Part shown: in pieces, positions 27,896-37,029 of the stretch
Numbering within the stretch: the stretch's first letter is position 1
Layout of the letters: each line of letters begins with the position of its first letter
NCBI GenBank assembly: GCA_039591615.1
Contig: JBDHDH010000007.1
Coordinates: 1 to 64,000 of the forward strand
Reading direction: 5' to 3'
Length of the DNA: 64,000 nucleotides
Origin: JBDHDH01 sp039591615
GTDB lineage: Bacteria; Gemmatimonadota; Gemmatimonadetes; Gemmatimonadales; GWC2-71-9
The notes under the pieces: model-generated
The model's input: only the letters and a program-made list of their open reading frames with translations
What the model was told of the DNA's origin: nothing
The model's database searches: none
Program-made: the position numbers and the translations under genes

Positions 27896-28267
27896 TTGAT
27901 CGCCGGTCTCGCCGTCTGGTACGTGGTCGGAGGGCAGAAGGGTGCGGAGTCACTCCCCATTCCCGGCACCGGGGAACGTGTGACGGTGGAAGTCCTCAAC
28001 GGAACCCGAATGAGCGGATTGGCGCGGGAGACGACTCGCCGGCTGCGCGGTGCCGGGCTGGACGTGGTCTACTTCGGCGACGCCGAGGAGTTTCCCGTTG
28101 ATTCGACTCGGATCTTGATTCGTCGCGGTGACTCGATCGCCGCGCAGCGCGTGCGCCGAGCGCTGGGGCGCGGACAGATTCTAGCCGCTCCCAATAGCCG
28201 TCTCCTCCTGGACATCACCGTCGTTCTCGGGCTCGATATGGCTCCGGCCCTCGGCCTCGAGCCGTAG
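27896..28267 (+). CDS. LytR C-terminal domain (LytR_C) membrane protein
   Basis: 123 residues. TTG 27896 has GGAG at 27887-27890, a good spacing. The hydrophobic codons run upstream in frame (back to CTG 27863), so an N-terminal anchor may begin earlier. After the membrane segment the domain begins VTVEVLNGTRMSGLARETTRRLRG and continues VVYFGDAEEFPVDSTRILIRRG, the LytR_C pattern. These domains are often attached to LCP cell-wall ligases; here it stands alone and its function is unknown. The 3' 87 bp overlap the 3' end of rlmN on the other strand. Confidence 0.7.
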   Translation: MIAGLAVWYVVGGQKGAESLPIPGTGERVTVEVLNGTRMSGLARETTRRLRGAGLDVVYFGDAEEFPVDSTRILIRRGDSIAAQRVRRALGRGQILAAPNSRLLLDITVVLGLDMAPALGLEP

Positions 28268-29266
28268 CTGACCGCAGGCCGCGAAGATATCGAGCCCCCG
28301 GCTTCGGCGAAGGGTCGTCCCGACGCCCCCCGCACGGAGGTGCGCTGCGAAGCGTTTCATCGTATCCGGTGTGGAAGGCCGCAGCGCTGGACTCCCCCCT
28401 GGGTGGAGGGTGAGCAAGTTCACATGTGCGCCGAGCGGGCGCGCAAAGGAGACCAAGGCCTCGGCGTCGTTGGGACGATCGTTGACTCCGGCGATCATCA
28501 CGTACTCGAACGTCACCCGTCGACGGAACTGCGTGAGGGCTCGAAGCACGTCGGAAAGCGGGTACTTACGCTCGACGGGCATGAGCCGAGCCCGGGTATC
28601 GCTGTCGGCGGCGTGGAGGGAGAGAGCGATGGTGAATTGCTCCGAGCGCTTGGCGAGCTTTGCGAGGGCCGGAATGAGACCGACGGTGCTGACCGTGATC
28701 CGGCGCGCCCCGATGCTCAGCCCCCGAGGGTCGTTGAGAATGGAAAGTGCACGATCCACATTGGTCCAGTTGTGCAGTGGCTCTCCCATGCCCATGAACA
28801 CGACGTTGGTGGGGCGGGGTGTGTCCATCTGCAGCATGACCTCGCGTACCTGAGCGCTGATTTCCCACGCCGACAAATGGCGTTGGAATCCCATTCTGCC
28901 AGTCGCGCAAAACACGCATCCGAAAGCGCAGCCCGCCTGTGACGAGATGCAGAGCGTGCGGCGGCGACCCTCGGGGATGATCACCGACTCCACCGATCCG
29001 CCGCCCCCAAACGCCCACAGGTGCTTGACGGTTCCGTCGGACGACACCTGCCTGGTCACCAAGCGTGGGCGTTGAATGGGGAAGTCCGCGGCTAGGACCT
29101 CGCGCAGGCGAACGGGGAGCTCGGTCGCATCGCGCCATGCGCCGATCGGACGCTGCCAGAGGCGCCGCAGGATCTGTCGCCCGCGATACGGAGGCTCGCC
29201 CTTGGCTACAACCCAGTCGGTGACCGCACCGGCAGCCGCTTCCGGCGTCATATCGAGGAGATTCAT
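28181..29266 (-). CDS. rlmN: 23S rRNA (adenine-2503-C2) / tRNA methyltransferase, radical SAM
   Basis: Methylates A2503 of 23S rRNA and A37 of some tRNAs. 361 residues. Motifs: QILRRLWQRPIGAW near the N-terminus, the radical SAM cluster CAFGCVFCATG (C-x3-C-x2-C), VFMGMGEPLHNW, STVGLIPALAKLA and the C-terminal GLDIFAACGQLR, which carries the catalytic Cys. The tail after GQLR is about 27 residues longer than the motif needs, and this tail encodes the overlap with the opposite LytR_C gene. The start overlaps the upstream outer-membrane gene (ATGA). Confidence 0.96.
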   Translation of the reverse strand: MNLLDMTPEAAAGAVTDWVVAKGEPPYRGRQILRRLWQRPIGAWRDATELPVRLREVLAADFPIQRPRLVTRQVSSDGTVKHLWAFGGGGSVESVIIPEGRRRTLCISSQAGCAFGCVFCATGRMGFQRHLSAWEISAQVREVMLQMDTPRPTNVVFMGMGEPLHNWTNVDRALSILNDPRGLSIGARRITVSTVGLIPALAKLAKRSEQFTIALSLHAADSDTRARLMPVERKYPLSDVLRALTQFRRRVTFEYVMIAGVNDRPNDAEALVSFARPLGAHVNLLTLHPGGSPALRPSTPDTMKRFAAHLRAGGVGTTLRRSRGLDIFAACGQLRLEAEGRSHIEPENDGDVQEETAIGSG

Positions 29267-30156
29267 CTGATGAAATCCACGTCGAGGCCCACGCGGTAGG
29301 TTCCGCTGAGGTCATTGACCCCCTCGGTCCGCGCGAAGGTCACGACGTAGCGACCGATCCGAATCTCGACGCCGAATCCCGGACGCCAGGCAGAGTCACC
29401 GAACGCCGTCTCCCGGACGATGGACGCGTCGATGCCAAGGAAATCGGCGAGCATCGTACCCACCGCCACTGCATGCTCGATGTCGCCCGACGCCCGGTAG
29501 CTCAGCCCATACCGTCCCACCACGCTGGTCTTGATGCCGGCCACGGCCGTGCCCTGTGCGAAGGCGTACTGCGCGCCGGCGTAATAGTCGGTGTTTTCAC
29601 GCTCGCTCAAGTCCACGGGAAGAAAGTGGGTCGCCGCTGCCACCAGGAGCCGCCTCGTAGGCGCGTAGCGCAGACCAAGGTCGACCGTCACGCCGCTCTC
29701 CCGGATCACGTCGAACCGGGCGTCATGCACGCGAACGAGCGCGCCCACCTGCAGACTCGCCAGCACGACACTCGCTCGCGCCGCGAACATCTGGTCGTAG
29801 ACGGGGATCGACCCCATGGCGCTGGTGGGGGACGACGTGGTGCGGATGAGGTCCTGGACGTCCATGCGGCCCAGGAGCACACCGGCGTGCGCATGCCGCC
29901 CGAGGGACTTGGTCACTCCCGCGAGGATGCCGTTGAGCCCAAGGACGTCGGAGGTGCGGACGATCTGGAGACCGGCTTGCAGGCCCGCCGGAGAGGCCAC
30001 GGCGGGGTTCCAAAACGCTCCGGTGGCGCCGCTGGCCAGGGCCGGCGGGGTGGTGAGGGAAGCCGCCGCCACCCGCCACAGGCTCGCGGACGGCGGGGCC
30101 TGCGCCGTGCCGGGTCGGGCCCATAGAAGCAGAACGAGCGTGATTGCGGGGCGCAC
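29263..30156 (-). CDS. Hypothetical outer-membrane beta-barrel protein (PorV-like)
   Basis: 297 residues from GTG 30156, chosen because it precedes a clear signal peptide, PAITLVLLLWARPGTAQA. The mature part is Gly/Ala/aromatic-rich with alternating strands (for example ALASGATGAFWNPAVASP and LGLRYAPTRRLLVAAATHF) and ends in the amphipathic GLDVDFIR, as expected for an outer-membrane barrel. The ASGATGAFWNPA segment resembles the start of PorV/UPF0164-type proteins. The specific role is unknown. The frame is open upstream to 30381 but without protein-like sequence. Confidence 0.65.
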   Translation of the reverse strand: MRPAITLVLLLWARPGTAQAPPSASLWRVAAASLTTPPALASGATGAFWNPAVASPAGLQAGLQIVRTSDVLGLNGILAGVTKSLGRHAHAGVLLGRMDVQDLIRTTSSPTSAMGSIPVYDQMFAARASVVLASLQVGALVRVHDARFDVIRESGVTVDLGLRYAPTRRLLVAAATHFLPVDLSERENTDYYAGAQYAFAQGTAVAGIKTSVVGRYGLSYRASGDIEHAVAVGTMLADFLGIDASIVRETAFGDSAWRPGFGVEIRIGRYVVTFARTEGVNDLSGTYRVGLDVDFIR

Positions 30157-30485
30157 GGCCGAAGGTTGACCGGGTCGGGCAGGGGTGTCAAGCGGCCGCT
30201 TGCTGGCCCTGCCGGGGGCCATTATGTTGCTGTGGTGTGGGGACTTGAGCATTCCGAAGATGATGAGAATCAACACGTTGATGCAGCAACGGTTTTCCCC
30301 GTTCGCGCACCGAGAACCGGCGGTCATCCGGTCCCAATCCCCGCCGGAGGGCACCTCCGCGTCCCGGCGCCGCGCGCACATCCGCTGGGATACCTCGAGT
30401 CCTCGCGGCGCGGCGCACGGGTGCGGCTCTCCCCGTACCGACGAGAGCGCATAGCCTGACCAGCCCCAGCGTGACCGGGACGGCG
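30157..30485. other. Divergent intergenic region between the OMP gene and aspS
   Basis: About 330 bp with no convincing gene. It contains the inverted repeat ATCAAC-AC-GTTGAT at 30269-30282. Promoters for both flanking operons should lie here, but I cannot point to a clear -35/-10 pair. Confidence 0.5.
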
Positions 30486-32246
30486 ATGCGAACGCACCGC
30501 TGCGGGGCCCTTCGGGCGTCCCACGTGGGGGTGCACGTACGGCTCGGCGGTTGGGTGCATCGGGTCCGCGACTTGGGTGGTTTGCTCTTCTTCGACCTGC
30601 GCGATCGGGACGGGATCGTTCAGGTGGCGTTCGGCCCCGACTGGACCCCGCCGGAGGTGTTGGCCGCGGCCGCCGACGTGAGTACCGAATCGGTCGTCAC
30701 ATTGGAAGGTCTGGTGGAGCCCCGCCCCGTGGACGCCCGGAATCCGGAGATGGCAACCGGAGATGTCGAAGTCCATGGCACGGGCATCGAGGTCGTCGGG
30801 CCAGCGGATCCGAAGGCGCTGCCGATCCCGGTGTGGCGCTCCAAAGGGGAGGAGCTGCCGGCAGAGGAGCTACGGCTCCAGCACCGGCACCTCGATCTCC
30901 GGCGATCCGAGCTGCAGCGGAACTTCGAGCTGCGGCACCGATTACTCCAGCGGACACGAGCGAGCCTCACGGCGCAGGGCTTCTACGAGATCGAGACACC
31001 GATCTTGACGAAGCCGACCCCGGAGGGCGCCCGGGATTACCTCGTTCCGTCTCGGGTGCACCGCGGGCAGTTCTATGCGCTGCCGCAGTCGCCTCAGATC
31101 TATAAGCAGCTCCTGATGATCTCCGGTTTCGACCGCTACTTTCAGATTGCGCGGTGCTTCCGCGATGAGGATCTCCGTGCCGACCGGCAGCCCGAATTCA
31201 CCCAGATCGACCTCGAGGCGTCGTTCGTTGCGCCATGCGACGTCTATGGCGTTCTCGAGACGCTCTTTGTCGCTCTCTGGGAGGAGGGGGGTCACCGCGT
31301 GACGGCCCCGTTCCCAAGGCTGAGCTATCACGAGGCGCTGGAGCGCTACGGCACCGACAAGCCCGATCTCCGCTTCGAGCTCGCCCTCTTGGACCTGGGC
31401 GAAACGTTCGCAGGCCGGGGCTTCCGGGCGTTCGATCTCGCGGTGCAAGATGGCGGACGGGTGAGGGGCATCCGAGTCCCTGGCGGCGCCGCCCTGTCAC
31501 GCAAAGAGGTCGATGGGCTGGCCGATGTCGCGAAGCAGGCAGGGGCCGGTGGGCTGGCCACCCTCAAAAGGAAGGGCGACACCCTCTCCGGCCCTCTCGC
31601 CAGTATCGATGGCGTGACGGCCGAGGTGGTCGGTCTCGAAGACGGCGATCTGCTTGTGGCTGCTGCCGGCCCGGATCGGGTCACCGCTCCCGCGCTGGAC
31701 AGCGTGCGCCGGCAGCTCATTGAGCGGCTGCGCCCGCTCCCTTCACCCGAGCATGCGTTTGCCTGGATCGAGGCGTTTCCGCTCTTCGAGCACGATCCCC
31801 AGTCTCGTCAGTGGATCTTCGCGCATCATCCGTTCACCGCGCCGCATCCCGACGACGTGGATCGGTTGTTGGAGGGTGACGTCAAGGGAATCCGAGCGCT
31901 TCACTACGACCTCGTCTACAACGGCACCGAGCTGGGGAGCGGCTCCATCCGGATTACGGATCCCCGCCTCCAGCTGCACATTCTCGGTCTCCTGGGGATC
32001 TCTGAGCAACACGCGTATCAGCGCTTTGGCTTTCTCCTTCGGGCGCTGGCCGCTGGCGCGCCGCCGCACGGTGGATTCGCCGTGGGGTTCGACCGCGCCG
32101 TCATGTTGCTGGCTGGCGCCACGAGCCTTCGCGACGTGATCGCCTTCCCCAAGACGACGGCCGCACGAGCACTTTTCGAGGAGGCTCCGGCCGCTCTGGA
32201 TCCCGAGGACCTGCGGGAGCTCGCGCTGAAGATCGAGCATCGATGA
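30486..32246 (+). CDS. aspS: Aspartyl-tRNA synthetase
   Basis: Class IIb synthetase. 586 residues from ATG 30486, with GGGA five bases upstream; GTG 30471 is an alternative. N-terminal OB fold (GGWVHRVRDLGGLLFFDLR), then motif 2 RYFQIARCFRDEDLRADRQ with EFTQIDLEASF, the bacterial GAD insertion, and motif 3 GGFAVGFDRAVMLLAGATS with RDVIAFPKT. The sequence does not show by eye whether it is discriminating (Asp only) or also charges tRNA-Asn. First gene of a tight plus-strand train; the stop overlaps phoH. Confidence 0.96.
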   Translation: MRTHRCGALRASHVGVHVRLGGWVHRVRDLGGLLFFDLRDRDGIVQVAFGPDWTPPEVLAAAADVSTESVVTLEGLVEPRPVDARNPEMATGDVEVHGTGIEVVGPADPKALPIPVWRSKGEELPAEELRLQHRHLDLRRSELQRNFELRHRLLQRTRASLTAQGFYEIETPILTKPTPEGARDYLVPSRVHRGQFYALPQSPQIYKQLLMISGFDRYFQIARCFRDEDLRADRQPEFTQIDLEASFVAPCDVYGVLETLFVALWEEGGHRVTAPFPRLSYHEALERYGTDKPDLRFELALLDLGETFAGRGFRAFDLAVQDGGRVRGIRVPGGAALSRKEVDGLADVAKQAGAGGLATLKRKGDTLSGPLASIDGVTAEVVGLEDGDLLVAAAGPDRVTAPALDSVRRQLIERLRPLPSPEHAFAWIEAFPLFEHDPQSRQWIFAHHPFTAPHPDDVDRLLEGDVKGIRALHYDLVYNGTELGSGSIRITDPRLQLHILGLLGISEQHAYQRFGFLLRALAAGAPPHGGFAVGFDRAVMLLAGATSLRDVIAFPKTTAARALFEEAPAALDPEDLRELALKIEHR

Positions 32247-33202
32247 TGAAGTCCCACGACGTCACCCACCGACTGTCGGCGGAGGGCGCGGATCCCCTGG
32301 CTTTAGCCGGGGTGAACGACGGGAACCTCTTGGAGCTCGAGCGGCTCACGGGGGTGCGTGCCTCGATGCGCGGCGACCAGGTCACCCTGGCCGGCGACCT
32401 CGAGGCGGTCGAGCGGGCCACCCGGGTGGCCGCAGCGATGATCGATGTCGCGCGCATGGGAGAGACCGTCACCCCGGATGATGTTCGCAGCCTCTCGATG
32501 CAGGATGGTCAGCGGGGCCCGCCAAGAGACGACGCGGACCTCAAGATCGTGCTTCCAGGCATCCGGCGGGTGATCCAGCCGAGGAGTTCGGGGCAACGGG
32601 ACTACCTCCGGAATCTCAAGGAGAACGATATCGTCGTGGGGATCGGGCCGGCAGGAACGGGGAAGACCTACCTCGCCGTGGCCGTGGGGGCGGAGGCGCT
32701 GGCGCGGAAGCGGGTCCGTCGACTGGTGCTCGCCCGCCCGGCTGTCGAAGCCGGGGAACGCCTCGGGTTTCTCCCGGGCGACATGCAGGCCAAGGTGGAT
32801 CCCTACCTGCGCCCCTTGTACGACGCGCTCGAAGACATGATGCCGAACGACCGAATCCAGAAGGCGTTGGAATCACGGATCATCGAGATCGCGCCCCTGG
32901 CCTACATGCGGGGACGGACGCTCGCCGACGCGTACGTTATTCTCGACGAGGCACAAAACGTCACTGGCGGTCAAATGAAGATGTTCCTGACCCGGCTCGG
33001 CCTGAATTCCCGGGCGGTCATCGTTGGTGACAAGACGCAGATCGATCTCCCTCATCGCGAGGAGTCGGGCCTGATCCAGGTGGAGCGGATCCTGCCGGGG
33101 ATCGACGGAGTGGCCTTCTGTTACCTGGACGAACGAGACGTCGTTCGGCACCGTCTGGTCCGCGACATCGTCCAGGCATACGCGGAGGACCAAGGGGCAT
33201 GA
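32243..33202 (+). CDS. PhoH family ATPase
   Basis: 319 residues. The N-terminal part (LERLTGVRASMRGDQVTLAG) is a KH/R3H-like RNA-binding region, as in PhoL/YbeZ. The ATPase core has Walker A GPAGTGKTYLAV, ARPAVEAGERLGFLPGDM, and Walker B AYVILDEAQNVTGGQMKMFLTRLG. PhoH/YbeZ proteins usually sit beside YbeY and act in rRNA processing; ybeY is two genes downstream here, with pgpH between, the common PhoH-PgpH-YbeY order. ATG overlaps the aspS stop. Confidence 0.93.
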   Translation: MMKSHDVTHRLSAEGADPLALAGVNDGNLLELERLTGVRASMRGDQVTLAGDLEAVERATRVAAAMIDVARMGETVTPDDVRSLSMQDGQRGPPRDDADLKIVLPGIRRVIQPRSSGQRDYLRNLKENDIVVGIGPAGTGKTYLAVAVGAEALARKRVRRLVLARPAVEAGERLGFLPGDMQAKVDPYLRPLYDALEDMMPNDRIQKALESRIIEIAPLAYMRGRTLADAYVILDEAQNVTGGQMKMFLTRLGLNSRAVIVGDKTQIDLPHREESGLIQVERILPGIDGVAFCYLDERDVVRHRLVRDIVQAYAEDQGA

Positions 33203-35403
33203 AGCCCGACCGGCGATCGCTGTATCTCGATCTCCAGCCTTCCCGGCTGCCTCGGGCGGTGGCGTACCATGCAGCCCGCTGGGGCCTACTCGTGGCGCTG
33301 GCGCTGGCGACCTATGCCCTCTACCCCGTTGCCGGTGGATTCGAGGTTCCCCTGCCCGAGGTGGGGGAAGTGTCCGATGAGGAGGTGTTGGCGCCGTTCG
33401 ACTTCGCCGTGCGGAAGTCGTCCGCGGAGATCGAGCGAGAGGCAACCACCCTCTCGGCGACCGTCCCGCCAGTCTACGATTTCGTCGAACCGGTACGGGA
33501 CTCGGTGCTGGCGCGGACCGAGCGACTCTTCGCAGCTCTCGACAGCGCGCGGAGCGGGGACAGCATCCTGGGTGCGGCTCAGCGCTTTGGCATCCGCCTC
33601 AACCCCGACGAGGCGCAGTACGTGCTCGAGGGCCGACGGGTCCCGCGGTTTCGAACGGGAGTCCGAACGGTGCTGCGTCGGGAGCTCGCCCGCGGCGTCG
33701 GCGGGCCTGGGACAGTCGAATCGGAGCAGCACGCGACCCTGCTGATCCGACGCAATGGGCGTGAACGAGTGGTGCCCCGGGAATCCGTGGTAACCTATCA
33801 GAAGTTCCTGGACGGGATCGGTACAAACCATCCCGATCCCAATTCTGCGATCGGAAATGGGCTCTACGTCAAGCTCCTCGCGGGGCTGTTCCAGCCGACG
33901 TTGGTCCCGAACACCGCGCTGACCGAAGAGCTGCGACGGGACCTCGCGGCCAGCGTGGACTCGGTGAAGGACAGAGTGCGAGCGAACGAGCGCATCGTCG
34001 ACGCCAACGACGTCGTCACGCCAGAGATTCGGGACCGACTGGTGGCGTTGCGGGCGGAGCAGCTGCGGCGAGGCGGCGGTTCGGATGGGAATTTCCTGGG
34101 GGTCGTCGGCCAGGTGTTGACGAACGCGCTCGTGCTGGCCGCCTTCTGGTTACTCCTCATGCTGTATCGGACCTACACGTACGACAACTCACGGCATATG
34201 GTGGTGCTCGCCCTGCTTCTCGGGCTGGTGCTGGTGGGTGCCGCGCTCAATCGGGAGTTCATCTCCGAAGCCCCAGAGCTGATCCCCATTCCGTTCGCCG
34301 TCATGCTGATCACGATCTTGTTCAGCGGTCGGGTGGCGATCGCGGCGGCGCTCGTCCTGGCCATCTTGATCGGGACACAAGCGGTCTACGGCGGTGCCGA
34401 CGCGCTTTTCGTCGCCTTCGTCGGTGGCGTCGCCGCCGCGCTCAGCGTACGGGTCATTCGACGCCGAACACAGCTGCTAGTCTCGGTCGCGATCGTCACG
34501 GGAGCGTTCATGCTCGCGGATGTGGTGGTGGGCTTGCGGGCCGGCATTGCGGTCGCGGAAGTGGGACTAGGTGGCCTCACCGGTGGATTGAACGCGCTGG
34601 TCTCGGCGGGACTGGTGTTGATCGCCCTTCCCATCTTCGAGTCCATGGCTCGGGTGACCACGGACTTCACGCTCCTGGAGCTCTCAGACCCAAGCCGCCC
34701 GTTGCTCCGGCGCCTGGCCACCGAGGCCCCTGGGACGTATGCCCACAGCATTGCCATGGCGAACCTGTGCGAGGCGGCCTGTAACGCTGTTGGAGCCGAC
34801 GGCCTCCTCGCGAGGGTGGGGTGTTACTACCATGACGTGGGAAAGCTCAAAAAGCCGCAGTTCTTCGTGGAGAATCAATCGTCCGGGAGCAACCCGCACG
34901 ACAAGCTGAAGCCCGATGTGTCTGCGGCGATCATCAGGAACCACGTGCGTGAGGGGCTGGCCCTCGGCGACGATCACAAGCTGCCGGACGTGATCAAGGC
35001 CTTCATCCCCGAGCATCACGGCACGATGGAGATCACCTACTTCCTCGACCGGGCCCGGGCACGGACGTCGGACCCCGGCATCAAGCTCGAGGAGTACCAG
35101 TACCCCGGCCCTCGACCGCAGTCGATCGAAACAGCCGTCACCATGCTTGCGGACGGGGTGGAAGCCGCGGTTCGCGTGCTCGGCGACGCGACTCCCGAAA
35201 AGCTCCGCAACGCGATCGACCACATCGTGCAGGTCCGCATCGCCGCCGGTCAACTCGATGAAGCACCGATCACCCTCGGGCAGTTGAACCGGATCAAACA
35301 AGAGTTCGCCCGCGTCCTCGGCGGCGTGTACCACAACCGGATCGATTATCCGCGTTCTGTCGGTGGGATCTCGGCTGACTGGCAGCCGGCGTCCACCGCG
35401 TGA
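33199..35403 (+). CDS. 7TM-HD membrane phosphodiesterase, PgpH/YqfF type
   Basis: 734 residues. N-terminal membrane helix (about 25-45), then the extracytoplasmic 7TMR-HDED domain with VLAPFDFAVRKS and VPPVYDFV. Seven membrane helices follow, about 290-490. The C-terminal HD domain has TYAHSIAMANLCEAA, VGCYYHDVGKLKKPQFFVENQ, NPHDKL and IPEHHGTMEITYF. PgpH in Listeria degrades cyclic di-AMP; the same activity is likely but not shown. It overlaps phoH upstream and ybeY downstream. Confidence 0.9.
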   Translation: MKPDRRSLYLDLQPSRLPRAVAYHAARWGLLVALALATYALYPVAGGFEVPLPEVGEVSDEEVLAPFDFAVRKSSAEIEREATTLSATVPPVYDFVEPVRDSVLARTERLFAALDSARSGDSILGAAQRFGIRLNPDEAQYVLEGRRVPRFRTGVRTVLRRELARGVGGPGTVESEQHATLLIRRNGRERVVPRESVVTYQKFLDGIGTNHPDPNSAIGNGLYVKLLAGLFQPTLVPNTALTEELRRDLAASVDSVKDRVRANERIVDANDVVTPEIRDRLVALRAEQLRRGGGSDGNFLGVVGQVLTNALVLAAFWLLLMLYRTYTYDNSRHMVVLALLLGLVLVGAALNREFISEAPELIPIPFAVMLITILFSGRVAIAAALVLAILIGTQAVYGGADALFVAFVGGVAAALSVRVIRRRTQLLVSVAIVTGAFMLADVVVGLRAGIAVAEVGLGGLTGGLNALVSAGLVLIALPIFESMARVTTDFTLLELSDPSRPLLRRLATEAPGTYAHSIAMANLCEAACNAVGADGLLARVGCYYHDVGKLKKPQFFVENQSSGSNPHDKLKPDVSAAIIRNHVREGLALGDDHKLPDVIKAFIPEHHGTMEITYFLDRARARTSDPGIKLEEYQYPGPRPQSIETAVTMLADGVEAAVRVLGDATPEKLRNAIDHIVQVRIAAGQLDEAPITLGQLNRIKQEFARVLGGVYHNRIDYPRSVGGISADWQPASTA

Positions 35404-35827
35404 CATCGGGGTCGTTGATCCCGGTGCGCTGGGGCCCGTGTCGCCGACGGTCGTCCGTCGAGCAGTCACCGTGGTGCTCGACGGAGAGGGAGCCGGACCG
35501 GCGGAGATCGACGTGGTGTTCGTATCGGGCGCCAAAATGCGTGGTCTGAACCGTCGTACGTTCGGCCGGGACCGCTCCACGGACGTCCTCGCGTTTCAGT
35601 TCGCTCACCCCGGTCGGGTGGTAGGCGCGATCTATATCTGTCCCACCACCGCGAGGCGCCAGCTGGATCCAGAGGTGTCCGAACGCGAGGAGATCAGTCG
35701 CCTCATCGTGCACGGCACACTGCACGTGCTCGGCCACGATCACCCAAGGGGGGCGAATCGCACGCGCTCGGCGATGTGGCGCCGTCAGGAGCGATACATC
35801 CGACAACTCGAAGGGGTGGGGCGGTAA
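35363..35827 (+). CDS. ybeY: Endoribonuclease YbeY (rRNA maturation factor)
   Basis: Zinc-dependent RNase needed for 16S rRNA maturation. The zinc motif H-x3-H-x5-H is HGTLHVLGHDH; also LNRRTFGRDRSTDVLAFQF. The start is uncertain. GTG 35363 gives 154 residues and overlaps pgpH by 41 bp, while GTG 35438 would remove the usual first strand (IGVVDP). I kept the longer form. TAATG links it to the next gene. Confidence 0.9.
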   Translation: MGSRLTGSRRPPRDIGVVDPGALGPVSPTVVRRAVTVVLDGEGAGPAEIDVVFVSGAKMRGLNRRTFGRDRSTDVLAFQFAHPGRVVGAIYICPTTARRQLDPEVSEREEISRLIVHGTLHVLGHDHPRGANRTRSAMWRRQERYIRQLEGVGR

Positions 35828-37029
35828 TGGGCGGCGGACTGGCCGTAGCGGCATTCCTCGCTGCATTCCTCGCCGCCTCCTGGGCCGGTTTCCTGGTGTT
35901 GGCCGAAGAGGCACCGACTCTCGTACGCACGCCTGTTGGCACGACGGGGGAAGCCGCGCGGGCTCGCGTGTTCCCGGCGATCCAGATCGCCCGCCTCGCG
36001 CTCCTCATCCTGGCGGGCGTCTGTGCCGCCGCTGCGGTCGGGTGGTGGCACCGTCCTCCCATCGAAGCCACGGGCACTGTCTTGGTGTCCATCGGCGCAC
36101 TCTACGTGCTGGCGGATGGGATTCCCCGCGCGCTGGGCGTGCTCGCTCCACGACTGACTACGGCTGTCGCGCCCATCGCGCGACGCACCATGGCGCCGTT
36201 CGTCCCACTCATCGGATTGATGACAGCGGCGGAGCGACGGGTGGCCGCGACGCTCCCGCCCGTCCACCCAACGTCTGAGGCGTTCGGTCAGGGCCAACGA
36301 GACATGCTGCTGGGGCTCTTGTCACTACGCGATATGATGGTGGCCGAGGTCATGACGCCGCGTCTCGACATTGTCGCGCTGGACGCGCGCGCGACGTTTC
36401 GGGATGTGGTGGACCTCTTGAAGAGGAGCGAACACGCTCGGATCCCCGTCTACCATGAAGATCTCGACAACATCGCTGGGGTCCTCTATGCGAAGGACGT
36501 GACCCCGGCGGCTGCCGGGATTGCCGGGCCGCCGGGGAACTGGCACGAGTTGGTCCGGCCCGCGCAGTTCGTGCCGGAATCCAAGTCACTTGCCGCGCAG
36601 CTCCGTGACTTCCAGCGGGGGCCATCGCACCTCGCCATCGTCGTGGACGAGTTCGGAGGCACCTCCGGCCTGGTCACCCTCGAAGACATCCTGGAGGAAG
36701 TCGTCGGCGAGATCTACGACGAATACGATGTAGACGAGGAGCCAGCCATCGAACGGGAAGGGACCGACCGCTTCTGGGTGGACGGTCGCGTGAGCATCGA
36801 TGACCTCGCCGAGCTATTGGGGACAACGTTCGAAGAGGAGGACGTCACCACGGTGGGGGGGCTCATTTACGCTGAGCTCGGCCGGGTTCCGCGACCGGGA
36901 GAGGAGCTCCGGATCGACGACTTTCGTGTCGTGGTGGAACAAGTGGCCAAGCGACGAGTGCGCCGCGTCTATTTCGAGCGCTTGCAGGATACGTCCATCG
37001 TGGAAGCCGGCCGCGGGGGAGAAGGTTGA
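35827..37029 (+). CDS. CNNM/CorC-like membrane protein with CBS pair and CorC_HlyC domain
   Basis: 400 residues from ATG 35827, which shares one base with the ybeY stop. The N-terminal half holds three or four hydrophobic helices in the place of a DUF21 domain but with weak similarity to it. Two CBS domains follow (MVAEVMTPRLDIVALD, HARIPVYHEDLDNIAGVLYAKD and LAIVVDEFGGTSGLVTLEDILEE), then a CorC_HlyC transporter-associated domain (VTTVGGLIYAELGRVPRPGEEL). The family is linked to Mg/Co efflux and haemolysin-like proteins. An mgtE gene lies three genes downstream. Confidence 0.88.
   Translation: MGGGLAVAAFLAAFLAASWAGFLVLAEEAPTLVRTPVGTTGEAARARVFPAIQIARLALLILAGVCAAAAVGWWHRPPIEATGTVLVSIGALYVLADGIPRALGVLAPRLTTAVAPIARRTMAPFVPLIGLMTAAERRVAATLPPVHPTSEAFGQGQRDMLLGLLSLRDMMVAEVMTPRLDIVALDARATFRDVVDLLKRSEHARIPVYHEDLDNIAGVLYAKDVTPAAAGIAGPPGNWHELVRPAQFVPESKSLAAQLRDFQRGPSHLAIVVDEFGGTSGLVTLEDILEEVVGEIYDEYDVDEEPAIEREGTDRFWVDGRVSIDDLAELLGTTFEEEDVTTVGGLIYAELGRVPRPGEELRIDDFRVVVEQVAKRRVRRVYFERLQDTSIVEAGRGGEG

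Noticed and set aside
30166..30459. Small plus-strand ORF upstream of aspS
   Set aside because: No ribosome site, Pro/Arg-rich random-looking product, and it fills a region expected to hold divergent promoters.
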